A stretch of 64,000 nt of DNA from Desulfovibrio sp. (GTDB lineage Bacteria > Desulfobacterota > Desulfovibrionia > Desulfovibrionales > Desulfovibrionaceae). The stretch is taken from contig JAISWB010000071.1 of NCBI GenBank assembly GCA_031271265.1, positions 1 to 64,000 on the forward strand, given 5' to 3'. The notes beneath the pieces are model-generated. The model was not told the origin of the DNA, ran no database searches, and saw nothing but the letters and a program-made list of their open reading frames with translations. How positions within the stretch are numbered: the stretch's first letter is position 1; the number at the start of each line of letters is the position of its first letter. Positions 48,966 to 59,120 of this stretch are shown here, one piece after another. A program made the translations under genes and the position numbers.

Positions 48966-49070
48966 CGGTGTCCGTGGTCGGGGCACAGGCTCTGTACGGA
49001 GCCCCGGCCGCCGGGGGCGTACAATCAATCTTAAAATGCACTAAGGAAACACCGGGACGGCGACGACACG

Positions 49071-50003
49071 ATGGCTCCTGTACAACGCTTGGCTGCTGTT
49101 CACGACCTTGCCGGTTTCGGCCATACTTCCCTGATGGTCGTCATTCCCGTATTTTCCACGCTCGGCATACAGGTATGCCCGTTGCCGACGGCCGTGCTTT
49201 CCACCGGCACCACGGGATTCGAGGATTTCCGTTTCGCCGACCTGACCGGGCATATGGCCGGTTTTCTGCAGCACTGGAAGAAACTCGGATTGCAATTCGA
49301 CGCCGTGTACAGCGGTTTTCTGGGATCCGCCGAGCAGGCCGGGATCGTGGCGGAGTGCATTGACGACTGTCTGAAGCCGGGCGGTCTGGCCGTCGTCGAT
49401 CCTGTTCTGGGCGACAACGGCCGTCTGGAGCCGACCATGAACATGGACATGGTGGAGACCATGCGCGTTCTGGCGCGCAAAGCCGACTGCATTACGCCCA
49501 ACCTTACCGAAGCCGCCCTGCTGCTCGGCGAACGCTACCCGCAGGACATCGCCCGCGACGGCATGGATGAAGGGCGCTTGCGCGACTGGCTGTACCGGCT
49601 TACGGACAACGGGCCGGATATAGCCGTCATTACCGGCGTGCCGTGCGCAGGGGCCAAGCGCAGCGCTACGGTCGCCTACCGCCGGCGGCACAACCATTTC
49701 TGGCGCGTGGACTGCGCCTGGCTGCCCGCGGACTACCCCGGAACGGGCGATTGTTTCACCAGCGTGTTGCTGGGGAGCATGATGCAGGGAGACAGCCTGC
49801 CCCTGGCAATGGACAGAGCCGTACAGTTCGTGAGCATGGGCATACGCGCCGCCTTCGGCCACGGCGCGCCCCTGCGCGAAGGTATTCAACTGGAACGCGT
49901 GCTGAACTCCCTGAACGCCCCGGTTACGGCTTCAGGTTACGCCCTGTGGGGGGAAAACGATGTTTCAGATCATAGAGTTTCCGGTGATGACCGCCGATGC
50001 TGA
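49071..50003 (+). CDS. pyridoxal/pyridoxamine kinase
   Basis: LPTAVLSTGTTGFEDF, VDPVLGDNGRLEPT, ITPNLTEAALL, GTGDCFTSVLLG. Confidence 0.88.
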   Translation: MAPVQRLAAVHDLAGFGHTSLMVVIPVFSTLGIQVCPLPTAVLSTGTTGFEDFRFADLTGHMAGFLQHWKKLGLQFDAVYSGFLGSAEQAGIVAECIDDCLKPGGLAVVDPVLGDNGRLEPTMNMDMVETMRVLARKADCITPNLTEAALLLGERYPQDIARDGMDEGRLRDWLYRLTDNGPDIAVITGVPCAGAKRSATVAYRRRHNHFWRVDCAWLPADYPGTGDCFTSVLLGSMMQGDSLPLAMDRAVQFVSMGIRAAFGHGAPLREGIQLERVLNSLNAPVTASGYALWGENDVSDHRVSGDDRRC

Positions 50004-50862
50004 AGTTCGCGGACTGCCCATAGGCATTTTCGATTCCGGCATAGGCGGACTGACCGTGCTTTCCGCGGTACACAGACGCCTTGCGCGCGAGTGCTGCCTT
50101 TACCTGGGCGACACGGCCCGCCTGCCCTACGGCACGAAAAGCAGGGGCACCGTTGTACGCTACGCTTTGCAGGCCGCGGAAAAGTTGGTGGAACGCCGCA
50201 TCAAGCTGCTGGTCGTGGCCTGCAATACCGCCACGGCGGCCGCCCTGCCGGACCTGCAGAAAGCCTTCGCCCCCCTGCCCGTTATCGGAGTCGTGGAACC
50301 CGGAGCGCGCGCTGCCTGTACGGTTGTTTCCGGCAAAAAGCACGGCGGCAACATCCTGATCCTGGGCACGGAATCAACCGTAAACAGCCGGGCCTACGAC
50401 AAGGCCATACATGCCCTGCGTCCCGATGCCGAGGTCAGAGGCGTGGCCTGCACCCTCTTCGTCCCCATGGCGGAGGAAGGCTGGCTGACCGGCCCTATAG
50501 CCGAACTCACGGCAGCGCGTTATCTGGCGCCGGTCATCGGAGAGGAGGCAGGACACAACAGGTTCCGCCCGGACTGCATCGTGCTCGGCTGTACGCATTT
50601 TCCGCCGCTGGCCGGAGCCGTGGCCTCGGTCGCCGGACCGGAACCGGTGATCATTGATTCGGCGGAGACCACCGCCGAGGCGGTGGAGCAAGAATTGACA
50701 CGCCTGAATCTGTTGCGGCAGACGGGCGACTCCAACGACCCGCCGGCTTCCGGGTGTCTGCGTTTCCTCACCACGGACGCCCCGGAACGCTTCGCACGCG
50801 TCGGCGGCATCTTTCTCAACGCCCCCCTGAACCCGGAAAACGTGGAACTTGTGAGCCTCTGA
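49960..50862 (+). CDS. murI: glutamate racemase
   Basis: PIGIFDSGIGGLTVLSAV, VVACNTATAAAL, VLGCTHFPPL; start may be 49960 or 49987. Confidence 0.95.
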   Translation: MFQIIEFPVMTADAEVRGLPIGIFDSGIGGLTVLSAVHRRLARECCLYLGDTARLPYGTKSRGTVVRYALQAAEKLVERRIKLLVVACNTATAAALPDLQKAFAPLPVIGVVEPGARAACTVVSGKKHGGNILILGTESTVNSRAYDKAIHALRPDAEVRGVACTLFVPMAEEGWLTGPIAELTAARYLAPVIGEEAGHNRFRPDCIVLGCTHFPPLAGAVASVAGPEPVIIDSAETTAEAVEQELTRLNLLRQTGDSNDPPASGCLRFLTTDAPERFARVGGIFLNAPLNPENVELVSL

Positions 50863-50866
50863 AACC

Positions 50867-52678
50867 ATGCAGGAAGGCACACACGATCTGGACCGGATTC
50901 CCTCCGAAAAACACCGCGGCGCAAAGCTGTTTACGCGCTGTCTCCGCTACTTTCTCCCGTACAAGGTCCACGTCTTTTTCGCCGCCCTGTTCATGACCGC
51001 AGCCGGCCTCTGCGACGCAGGCACGGCCTGGCTCGTCAAACCGGCCCTGGATGAACTGTTTGTCGACAAAAACGCGGGACTCCTGCTGTTCATCCCCCTT
51101 GCTTTCGTCGGCGTAACCCTGCTGAAGGCGCTGATGAAGTTGCTGCAGAACTACCTTATGCACTATGCCGGCCTCAAGGTGCTGGAAGTGCTGCGCGATG
51201 AGCTGTGCAACAAGATCATCATGTTGCCGGTCGGTTTTTTTGAAAGTTCGCGCACCGGCGTCATCATGTCGCACATCATGAACGATGTCGCGTCAATCCG
51301 CTCCAGCATGCCTGCCGCCGTGATGATCGTGCGCCAGTTCATCACCCTGATCAGCCTCGCCGGCGTGGTATTTTACCAAAATTTCGAACTGGCCCTGTAC
51401 TCCGTCGTCGTTCTTCCTCTCGTGTTCTGGCCTTTCGTGTATTTCGGCAGGCGCGTGCGCAGGCTTTCCCGCAAAGGCATGGAACAGACCGGCGATCTGA
51501 CGTCGCAACTGCAGGAAGTGTTGAGCGGCATCAAGGTGGTCAAGGCTTTCGGCGCCGAGGATCGGGAAAAAACACGCTTTGACCGCGAGAACCGCAGACT
51601 CATGAACCTTGCCCTGAAAGGCTCGCTGACCGGCGAATTCGCTTCATGCAGCATGGAAATCATCGCCGCCGCCGGTATCAGTCTGGTGATCTTTGTCGGG
51701 GGCATGCAGGTCATCGACGGCAGACAGAGTCCGGGAACTTTTTTTTCCTTTATTACCGCCCTGATTTTGATGTACGAGCCGGTCAAGAAATTCAGCGCGG
51801 CAAATCTGTCCGTGCAGACGGCCCTTGCCGGGGCGGAACGGGTCTTCGGCCTGCTGGACAACCCGGACCTGCGCATGGAGGCGGGCGGCGGGGTCACCTT
51901 TACTCCGCCGTTCCGGGAATTGCGTTTCGATAATGTCGTGTTCCACTATCCGGACGGCACCAGAGCGTTGGACGGCATATCCTTCTCCCTCGGTGCCGGA
52001 GAAAAGATTGCCCTGGTCGGTCCCTCGGGGGCGGGCAAAAGCACCGTCGTAAACCTCATTCCCCGCTTTTACGACCCCCAGGAAGGCAAGCTGACCCTTA
52101 ACGGCACGGATCTGAGAGAGTACGACCTGTATGCCCTGCGTTCACTCATCTCGACAGTTTCCCAGGATGCTTTCCTTTTCAACACTTCCGTAAAAGAGAA
52201 CATCGTTTACGGCCTGGAAGACGCGGACGACGAACAGGTCCGGCGTTCCGCAAAGGCCGCGTACGCCGCCGAGTTTATCGAGGCCATGCCCCTGGGCTTC
52301 GACACGCTGATCGGCGAACGGGGCATAAAAATATCCGGCGGTCAGAAACAGCGACTTACCATTGCCCGCGCCCTGCTCAAGAACGCCCCGCTCCTGATCC
52401 TTGATGAAGCCACCAGCGCCCTGGACTCGGAATCCGAACGCCTGGTGCAAAACGCCCTGGACAACCTTCTGGCCGACAGAGCCGGCATAGCCGTAGCCCA
52501 CAGGCTCTCGACGATCATGGGCGCGGACCGCATCCTGGTACTGGACAAAGGAAAAATCGTCGCGCAGGGCAAGCATGCCGAACTGTTGCGCACAAGCCCG
52601 CTTTACGCCAAACTGTACGAAATGCAGTTCGCCGTCGGTGACGGGAGCAGCGCCTCAACACAAGAGGCGGAAGCATGA
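50867..52678 (+). CDS. msbA: lipid A/glycolipid ABC exporter (MsbA-like)
   Basis: Six-TM domain fused to NBD: VGPSGAGKSTVVNLIPRFYD, ISGGQKQRLTIARALL, LILDEATSALD. Confidence 0.92.
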   Translation: MQEGTHDLDRIPSEKHRGAKLFTRCLRYFLPYKVHVFFAALFMTAAGLCDAGTAWLVKPALDELFVDKNAGLLLFIPLAFVGVTLLKALMKLLQNYLMHYAGLKVLEVLRDELCNKIIMLPVGFFESSRTGVIMSHIMNDVASIRSSMPAAVMIVRQFITLISLAGVVFYQNFELALYSVVVLPLVFWPFVYFGRRVRRLSRKGMEQTGDLTSQLQEVLSGIKVVKAFGAEDREKTRFDRENRRLMNLALKGSLTGEFASCSMEIIAAAGISLVIFVGGMQVIDGRQSPGTFFSFITALILMYEPVKKFSAANLSVQTALAGAERVFGLLDNPDLRMEAGGGVTFTPPFRELRFDNVVFHYPDGTRALDGISFSLGAGEKIALVGPSGAGKSTVVNLIPRFYDPQEGKLTLNGTDLREYDLYALRSLISTVSQDAFLFNTSVKENIVYGLEDADDEQVRRSAKAAYAAEFIEAMPLGFDTLIGERGIKISGGQKQRLTIARALLKNAPLLILDEATSALDSESERLVQNALDNLLADRAGIAVAHRLSTIMGADRILVLDKGKIVAQGKHAELLRTSPLYAKLYEMQFAVGDGSSASTQEAEA

Positions 52679-52692
52679 TGGCGTTGCGTCGT

Positions 52693-52724
52693 GTCGCCTC
52701 CTGTGCAGAGGCGTGGATTGAAAC
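52693..52724 (+). CRISPR. solitary type I-C-like CRISPR repeat (single unit, no array)
   Basis: GTCGCCTCCTGTGCAGAGGCGTGGATTGAAAC, 32 nt; stem CGCCTC/GAGGCG, 7-nt loop, GTGGATTGAAAC 3' handle. Confidence 0.7.
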
Positions 52725-52745
52725 CTCAACGCTGAAGGCGGAACC

Positions 52746-54149
52746 GTGATGCCGTTACACCTGCCTCGTCTGCGTTCCACCCGCAATGCCCTGCTCCTGT
52801 CGGATCTGTGCGCCGTCTTCGCCGGCCCGGTCCTTGCCTGCACCTTGCGCGAGGCAGGCGGCGGTTACCTGCCTTCTGAACTTTACCTGAACATTGCCCC
52901 CGTCCTGCTGCTCTTCATTCCCCTGTATGCGACGCTGGGCCTTTACCCCGGCATAATGCGTTCCCCGGAAGCGGAACTGAAGCGTCTGAGCCTCGGAACG
53001 AGCGTCGGCTTTCTGTTCCTCGGTTTCCTGTTTTTCATCGGCAGGCAGGGTGAACTGTTCTCCCGGTCCGCCGTACTCATGGCCTGGCTTGCTACCCTTG
53101 CCTCGGTGCCTTTGTTTCGCTGCCTGACCCGCAGCCTGTGCGCGCAGGCAGAGTGGTGGGGTTACCCTGTCCTGCTGTTCGCGCCGGAAGGTAAGGATGC
53201 GGCCGCCGCGCGCGCCTTCGGCAACGCCCGCCGCAGCGGTCTGTACATTGCCGCGCGCGTTCCCCTGAGCGCCGACGGCAAGTTGCACGCGCCTGCCGGC
53301 ACAACGGAAGACCGATACCTGGACGACCTGGAGCGCGCCTGTTCCGACGCCATAGTCTGCATTCTGCTCGACCCCCTGGCCGGCGGCACCGTCCACGAAC
53401 TCGTACTCAAGCTCGGCAGCCGCTTCCGATGCATCGTCGTCAAGCCCGACACTTTCTGGCTCAAGCAGACTTCGCTGCATGCGGCGGATTTTCCCTGCGG
53501 ACCCGTGCTGGCCATGCGCCAAAACCTGCTGGATCCGGCCCGCATGCGCCTGAAAAGACTGCTGGATCTGCTTGTCTGCCTGCCGGCCGGAGTCGTCCTG
53601 CTCGCGCTTCTCCCCGCGGCCGCGCTGCTTATCCGCCTGGACAGCCGCGGACCGGTGTTTTTCACGCAAAAGAGGTTGGGACGGAACGGGAACGTCTTCA
53701 CCTTGTTCAAATTCCGCACCATGGTGGCCGATGCCCCGCAGATTCTGCGGGAAACCCTTGCCGGAAACGACAATCTGCGCCGGGAATGGGATGAGGATCA
53801 AAAACTCGCCGACGATCCGCGCCTGACCTGGGTCGGACGCATCCTGCGCCGCTCCGGCCTGGACGAGCTGCCGCAGATCCTCAACGTCGTCATGGGAGAC
53901 ATGAGTCTGGTCGGTCCGCGCCCCATAGTCGCCGATGAAATCCGGCGCTACGGCGACGCCTATGCGCTCTATAAACGCGTCCGGCCGGGGATTACCGGGC
54001 TCTGGCAGGTTTCGGGACGCAATGACCTCTCCTATGCCGAACGTGTGGAACTTGATCAGCGTTATGTATACAACTGGTCGGTATGGTTGGATATCTATAT
54101 AGTCATGCGCACCGTTCCGGCCCTGATCAGCGGCAAAGGCGCCTATTGA
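52746..54149 (+). CDS. undecaprenyl-phosphate sugar phosphotransferase (WbaP-like)
   Basis: N-terminal TM bundle; KRLLDLLVC...[44 protein letters not shown]. Confidence 0.93.
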   Translation: MMPLHLPRLRSTRNALLLSDLCAVFAGPVLACTLREAGGGYLPSELYLNIAPVLLLFIPLYATLGLYPGIMRSPEAELKRLSLGTSVGFLFLGFLFFIGRQGELFSRSAVLMAWLATLASVPLFRCLTRSLCAQAEWWGYPVLLFAPEGKDAAAARAFGNARRSGLYIAARVPLSADGKLHAPAGTTEDRYLDDLERACSDAIVCILLDPLAGGTVHELVLKLGSRFRCIVVKPDTFWLKQTSLHAADFPCGPVLAMRQNLLDPARMRLKRLLDLLVCLPAGVVLLALLPAAALLIRLDSRGPVFFTQKRLGRNGNVFTLFKFRTMVADAPQILRETLAGNDNLRREWDEDQKLADDPRLTWVGRILRRSGLDELPQILNVVMGDMSLVGPRPIVADEIRRYGDAYALYKRVRPGITGLWQVSGRNDLSYAERVELDQRYVYNWSVWLDIYIVMRTVPALISGKGAY

Positions 54150-54185
54150 CGACCCTTCTCTCAATTTCCCAATCAAAAACAGATT

Positions 54186-54224
54186 AACAGTCTATATAGA
54201 ATTAACAAACAGTCTATATAGAAT
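54186..54224 (+). promoter_or_regulatory. two 17-bp direct repeats, 22-bp period, each with palindrome TCTATATAGA
   Basis: AACAGTCTATATAGAAT at 54186-54202 and 54208-54224. Confidence 0.6.
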
Positions 54225-54249
54225 CAGTTCATAGTGAGCGGATATAATT

Positions 54250-55368
54250 ATGTTGTTCAAGTTTAGATCGAGAAACGGAATCAAAAGTCTTCCCGTGATC
54301 ATGAACCACTACGTCAACGAAGTCGAGTGGCGCATGACCGTTTCCCCGGCCCGCTTCGATGAACAATGCCGGATTCTTGCGGAGCGCGGCATGCGCGGTA
54401 TCAGTCTTGATGAGGCAGAAGCCTACCTGTTTGACGGAGAAGGATTACCGGACGGCAGTTTGCTTCTGACTTTCGACGACGGTTATGCGGATAATTATTT
54501 TTATGCCCTGCCCATACTGCACAAATACGGTCACAAGGCGGTCTGTTTTCCCGTGGCCGACAGGCTTGAGGCGCAGCCGGAACCGCGCGCCCCTTATGAC
54601 GAGGTGCTGTCCGGCCGGGCCGCCGTGCCGGACGGCGTAGCCCGGCCCTTGACCCGGACGGCGCAGGGATTCACCGTGCGCAAGGACGTTTTTCTGGGCC
54701 GGGCCGAGGCCGCGGCCATGGATGCGGACGGCATCTTCCGCATTGCCGCGCACGGCCGCGGCCATTACGGTGTGTACGCAAGCCCGGCCTACAGGGATTT
54801 CTTCCGCCCCCGCACGCAGATGCGCACCTTTTACCGGACGGAAGAGGAACCGGTCTGGGGTATGCCGGATTTTCCCGTCAAACCCGGCCTGCGCTTCCGT
54901 GCCTTCATACCGGACCCGGATATGGCGGAGGCAGTCAAAAAACTCGTGCCGCAGGACTTTGACGCGGCGGCCGACTTTTTCGCCGGGCGCTCCGGACCGG
55001 AAGACTTGCGCGCCCTGCTCGCAACATATAAAGGCAGACTGGGACGCTACGAAACCGATGCCGAACGCAGGGATCGCATGTGGCGCGAAATCGGCCTGGG
55101 CAAGGAAGAACTGGAGCGCGTCCTGGGTCACACGGTGCGAAGCCTGTGCTGGCCGTGGGGACGCCGGTGCGCGGAAGCCGAAAAACTCGCCCGCGATGCC
55201 GGGTTCACCATTTTTTTCGTTGTTTACGGCGGGGCCAACCCGCCGGGACGCCACGATGCCGTACACCGCTTTGAAAACAGCAACAGGAGCGGCACTTGGC
55301 CGGCAACCCAGGCGCGCCTGCACATGTCGCCGCTTACGGCCGGCATCATGGGGCTGATCGGGATGTAA
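54250..55368 (+). CDS. polysaccharide deacetylase family protein
   Basis: LPVIMNHYVNEVEWRMTVSPARFDEQ, LLTFDDGYADNYFYALPIL (NodB motif), SLCWPWG. Confidence 0.9.
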   Translation: MLFKFRSRNGIKSLPVIMNHYVNEVEWRMTVSPARFDEQCRILAERGMRGISLDEAEAYLFDGEGLPDGSLLLTFDDGYADNYFYALPILHKYGHKAVCFPVADRLEAQPEPRAPYDEVLSGRAAVPDGVARPLTRTAQGFTVRKDVFLGRAEAAAMDADGIFRIAAHGRGHYGVYASPAYRDFFRPRTQMRTFYRTEEEPVWGMPDFPVKPGLRFRAFIPDPDMAEAVKKLVPQDFDAAADFFAGRSGPEDLRALLATYKGRLGRYETDAERRDRMWREIGLGKEELERVLGHTVRSLCWPWGRRCAEAEKLARDAGFTIFFVVYGGANPPGRHDAVHRFENSNRSGTWPATQARLHMSPLTAGIMGLIGM

Positions 55369-55531
55369 TTCGGACGAAATGCCGGGGAATCGGGGCACTG
55401 ACCCGAACTATCGGCCTGAGCATACGCAAGGTCGAACAGCGGAACATCGCAATGTTGATTTATACGCATCCGGCGGCCTGGGGAAATGATTTCCTCCGGA
55501 CCCCCCTCAATTACCTGCCGGGGTATGCCCC

Positions 55532-56800
55532 TTGTCCGTGAAAGAACGTATCGCCGCCTTGCGCCGTCTGCCTCCCGAAGAACGTCGGTTTTTCTGCCTG
55601 TTCTGGTCGTTCTGGCTGACGTTGGCCGTATTCCCTGCCGGCTACTTCGTGCGTGACGTCATGCCGGTAGTGTCCTTTGCTTTCCTGATACTCTATTACC
55701 GCGGCAACCCGCAGGCCGGCGTGTGGCGCAGGCTGGACGCGCGGCCCCTCTTTTATTGCCTGTGGTCGATGATGCTCATGGGCGTGCTGTTTTCGGAAAA
55801 TATTTTTTCCTCTCTGCAGCACGTAGGCAAGAATCTCAACATGGGCATCATTCTGCCCTTCATCGCCATGGAATGCGTACGGGAAGAAAAAGACCTGCGC
55901 CGCCTGATCTGGGCCTGCGCGGCGGCCTGCTTCTGGCAGGGTCTGGACGGCATCTGGCAGGCCTGTACCGGCAGAGACTTCATTCTCGGCTATGCCCGCA
56001 ACGCCGGACGATTGACGGGCAGTCTGGGGGATTACAGCGTGGGCAACTATATTGCCCTGGCCGTGATTCCCGCCTTCGGACTGTGGTCCGTGCTGCGGCG
56101 CGGACTGCCGCCCGTGAGCGCCGCCTTCCTGTGGGCGGCGGCACTCTGGCCCGCGTTCTTTCTCCTTGTAGGGGCCGCAAGCCGCAGCGGCGCACTGGCC
56201 GTGGCCGCGGCTCTCACTATCCGCCTTCTGCAGACCGACGCAAAACCGCGCCGGAAATACGCTGTCCTGGCGGCCGCAATCCTGCCGCTCATTCTTTTGC
56301 TGCAGGGCAGGGCGCAGTTGAACGCGGTGACGGAGGACGGCCGCTGGAGCCTTTGGAAACTGGCATGGAACGTCTTTCTGGAACATCCATGGTTCGGAGC
56401 AGGCGCCGGGCAATACAACGCAGCTTTCCGCGCACTGGACCTCGCGCCGGGAAAAGACCTCATCACCATCAGTCATCCGCACAACATCTTTCTGGATATG
56501 CTCTATGCCCACGGATTGGTGGGGTTTACCCTCGGCATGGTCTTTCTGCTGGGTTTCCTGCGGTGGGGATACAAACGCATCCGGCCGCGCCTGCGCGAAG
56601 AAAGCGCCGGCGGGGGAGAAAGCATTTACTGGCGGCTGACGGTCTGGTTCTGGATAGGATTCGCGGCGTGGCCGATCAACGGCATCTTCGGTCACGATTT
56701 TTACCGCACATGGTGGATGGGGTTGGCCATGAGCCATTTGGGCATCATGATCGGCGCTGTGGTCAACGGCTGCGGGAAACAGGCAAACAACTCGACCTGA
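55532..56800 (+). CDS. O-antigen ligase (WaaL/RfaL-like)
   Basis: Multiple TM segments, SHPHNIFLDMLYAHGLVG motif. Confidence 0.88.
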   Translation: MSVKERIAALRRLPPEERRFFCLFWSFWLTLAVFPAGYFVRDVMPVVSFAFLILYYRGNPQAGVWRRLDARPLFYCLWSMMLMGVLFSENIFSSLQHVGKNLNMGIILPFIAMECVREEKDLRRLIWACAAACFWQGLDGIWQACTGRDFILGYARNAGRLTGSLGDYSVGNYIALAVIPAFGLWSVLRRGLPPVSAAFLWAAALWPAFFLLVGAASRSGALAVAAALTIRLLQTDAKPRRKYAVLAAAILPLILLLQGRAQLNAVTEDGRWSLWKLAWNVFLEHPWFGAGAGQYNAAFRALDLAPGKDLITISHPHNIFLDMLYAHGLVGFTLGMVFLLGFLRWGYKRIRPRLREESAGGGESIYWRLTVWFWIGFAAWPINGIFGHDFYRTWWMGLAMSHLGIMIGAVVNGCGKQANNST

Positions 56801-56958
56801 GGCTGTCCAATGCCGCGGCAATTTCTGCACCTTTACATCGCATGACATATTCCGTACCGTGAAACTGCGATACGGACGGACGAAATCCAAGGGAATTTTG
56901 ATGAATCTTGCCTCTGCGCAAATCCGCCGCGCCTTTGCCGCATAGGAATTGACAGCCT

Positions 56959-58146
56959 GTGCTGAAAACTTCCGACCTTCTGCGCATCGTCGTCAAACGA
57001 CAATTACGCCAGTTGAAACTCGGCGTAATCTTGTCCATAAGCCTCGGCATCGCCATGTTCATCGGTGTCGATGTTGTCGGCAAAGACCTTGAAAACCGCA
57101 TAGTCAGCGATGTGGCCCTTATCGGGAATGTCACAATTCTGACAGTAACTATGGAGGAACACTTATATCCTAATACTCCGCCCCATTTTTTTACCGATAA
57201 AACCGTAACAATGTTTAAGAATCTTCCAGGAGTTATGTATGCCGGTCTTTCGATGCGCTTTGTTGAAGTAATACGTACACAAGTCCAAGATAAAAATGTT
57301 TATATTCGCATACGAGGTGTCGATCCTTTCTTTTGGAAAGTCTACGAACTCAATGCATACCAAGGGAGGTTATTAAATGAGATTGATGAAAAACAGCGTT
57401 CACGCGTTTGTGTTTTAGGTATAGATCTTGCACGTAACCTCTTTCAAAACGAACCGTATGTTGGTAAAACCTTGACAATTTTTAATGATAACTATACTGT
57501 TGTAGGTATAGCCGGCGGCCTGATGATGCGTAGTAGAACATTAGATTGTTTTATTCCGTTGACGGCAGCATCAGACCGGCTTATTGCTCCTAATACATAC
57601 CCTAATATGTTACTTTTGCGTATGCGCAGTATTGATGATGTTGAACCTATTATCAAAAAAATGCCCGAACTCATTCTTTCGCAGCAAAATACACCGTATT
57701 TAAAGATAGAATATGCCAAAGATGAAATAACTACAGTGCGGACAATCATCAGAAGAGTACATGTTCTGTTGTTGCTGGGCATAGCGGCGTCCTTGGGGTT
57801 GGGGGCTTTCGGCATCTGGCAGAGTTCCTTTGCCTCGGTACGCGAGCGCACGCGTGAAATCGGCCTGCAACTTGCCATGGGGGCGGAACAGGGCGACATC
57901 ATGCGGCAGTTTCTCGGCGAGGCGTTGTGCAATGCCCTGCTCGGCGGTCTGGCCGGCATACTTTTCGGGATCATCACTATTCTGGCGGTTTGCATGGCCA
58001 TGGGCATGCCCGTTGCCTGGCTTTCCATCATCCTGCATATTCCGATCTGTCTTGCGGCCGCATCGCTTGTGGGTGCGCTCGGCGGCACATGGCCGGCCGT
58101 GCAGGCCGGGCGCATGGACGTGGCCTCGGCCTTGCGCTTTGAGTAA
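56959..58146 (+). CDS. ABC transporter permease, FtsX/MacB-like
   Basis: N-terminal TM, large periplasmic domain, C-terminal three-TM FtsX domain (ERTREIGLQLAMGAEQGDIMRQFLGEAL). Confidence 0.9.
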   Translation: MLKTSDLLRIVVKRQLRQLKLGVILSISLGIAMFIGVDVVGKDLENRIVSDVALIGNVTILTVTMEEHLYPNTPPHFFTDKTVTMFKNLPGVMYAGLSMRFVEVIRTQVQDKNVYIRIRGVDPFFWKVYELNAYQGRLLNEIDEKQRSRVCVLGIDLARNLFQNEPYVGKTLTIFNDNYTVVGIAGGLMMRSRTLDCFIPLTAASDRLIAPNTYPNMLLLRMRSIDDVEPIIKKMPELILSQQNTPYLKIEYAKDEITTVRTIIRRVHVLLLLGIAASLGLGAFGIWQSSFASVRERTREIGLQLAMGAEQGDIMRQFLGEALCNALLGGLAGILFGIITILAVCMAMGMPVAWLSIILHIPICLAAASLVGALGGTWPAVQAGRMDVASALRFE

Positions 58147-58202
58147 CAGCGGAGTATGATGTTCTCTTACACGACAGAACAAGCGCAGAACCGCGCGCCG
58201 CG

Positions 58203-58931
58203 GTGAGCCGCCTGCGCAGAACCGGCATGACGGTCCGTTACATGACAGCAAGCGCAGACACAGCCGTGGAAGAATTGTTGACCGCCGCCGATATCGTCAA
58301 AAACTACGGGTCCTACCAGGCTCTGCGGGGCGTTTCCCTGACGCTCCATGCCGGGCGCATGGCCGCGGTCATGGGGCCGTCCGGTTGCGGCAAATCCACC
58401 CTGCTGCTCATCCTCGGGTTGCTCCAGAAACCCGACGCCGGCACATACACCGGCTTGGGCCGGGATTTGCTCAGCCTGGACGCACGGGAGCAGGCATTGT
58501 TCCGCAGGCGGTTTTTCGGCTTCATCCTGCAAAGTTGCGCAGTGTTTTCCTATTCCACAGTGGAAGAAAACGTGGAGTTTCCCCTCATGTATTCCGGGGT
58601 GCCGCGCAGGGAACGCCTGGCGCGGGTCATGGATTTGCTGGAATCGGTCAACCTTGCCGGCAAGGCGCAGGCGCGCAGCAACCTGCTTTCCGGCGGCGAA
58701 CAGCAGCGCGTCGCCATTGCCCGCGCCCTGATCGGCAACCCCAGGGTGCTGCTTGCGGACGAGCCGACCGGGCAACTCGACGGCGAGAATACCCAAAAAC
58801 TCATGGCACATTTCCGCCGCGTATGCGACGACCTTGCGGTCGGGATCATTATCGTCACCCATGACCCCCAGGTGGCCGACTATTGCGATACGGTCTATCA
58901 GCTTCGGGACGGCCGGGCGATTGTCGCCTGA
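58203..58931 (+). CDS. ABC transporter ATP-binding protein (LolD/MacB-like)
   Basis: MGPSGCGKSTLLLILGLLQKPDAG, LLSGGEQQRVAIARALI, LLADEPTGQLD. Confidence 0.95.
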   Translation: MSRLRRTGMTVRYMTASADTAVEELLTAADIVKNYGSYQALRGVSLTLHAGRMAAVMGPSGCGKSTLLLILGLLQKPDAGTYTGLGRDLLSLDAREQALFRRRFFGFILQSCAVFSYSTVEENVEFPLMYSGVPRRERLARVMDLLESVNLAGKAQARSNLLSGGEQQRVAIARALIGNPRVLLADEPTGQLDGENTQKLMAHFRRVCDDLAVGIIIVTHDPQVADYCDTVYQLRDGRAIVA

Positions 58932-58958
58932 GGTCCGACGTGGACAGCGCTTTTCTTG

Positions 58959-59120
58959 TTTCAATCCACATCCGGCGGTTGTCAGCCGACCGGCACCCCC
59001 CGGCCGGCTTGTCCTATCCCTGGAGGGGATGCCGCAGGAAAGGTCTGCCCGGCTCTGCCGGGCGTCATGCGTAAGTCTCCCTGAAGGGAGAGATTTCGGA
59101 CCATAAAGGAAATTCTGATG
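58959..59120 (+). repeat. Dispersed element, copy E (ends in start codon of the outer-membrane efflux gene)
   Basis: gtttcaatccacatccggcgg...gtctccctgaagggagagatttcggaccataaaggaaattctgATG. Confidence 0.85.

Noticed and set aside
52693-52760. Full CRISPR array downstream of the orphan repeat
   Set aside because: No second repeat at 30-40 nt spacing and the wbaP-like coding region begins immediately; no cas genes in the window.
52755-54176. 473-aa minus-strand ORF antisense to the wbaP-like gene
   Set aside because: Antisense to a recognised enzyme; no motifs.
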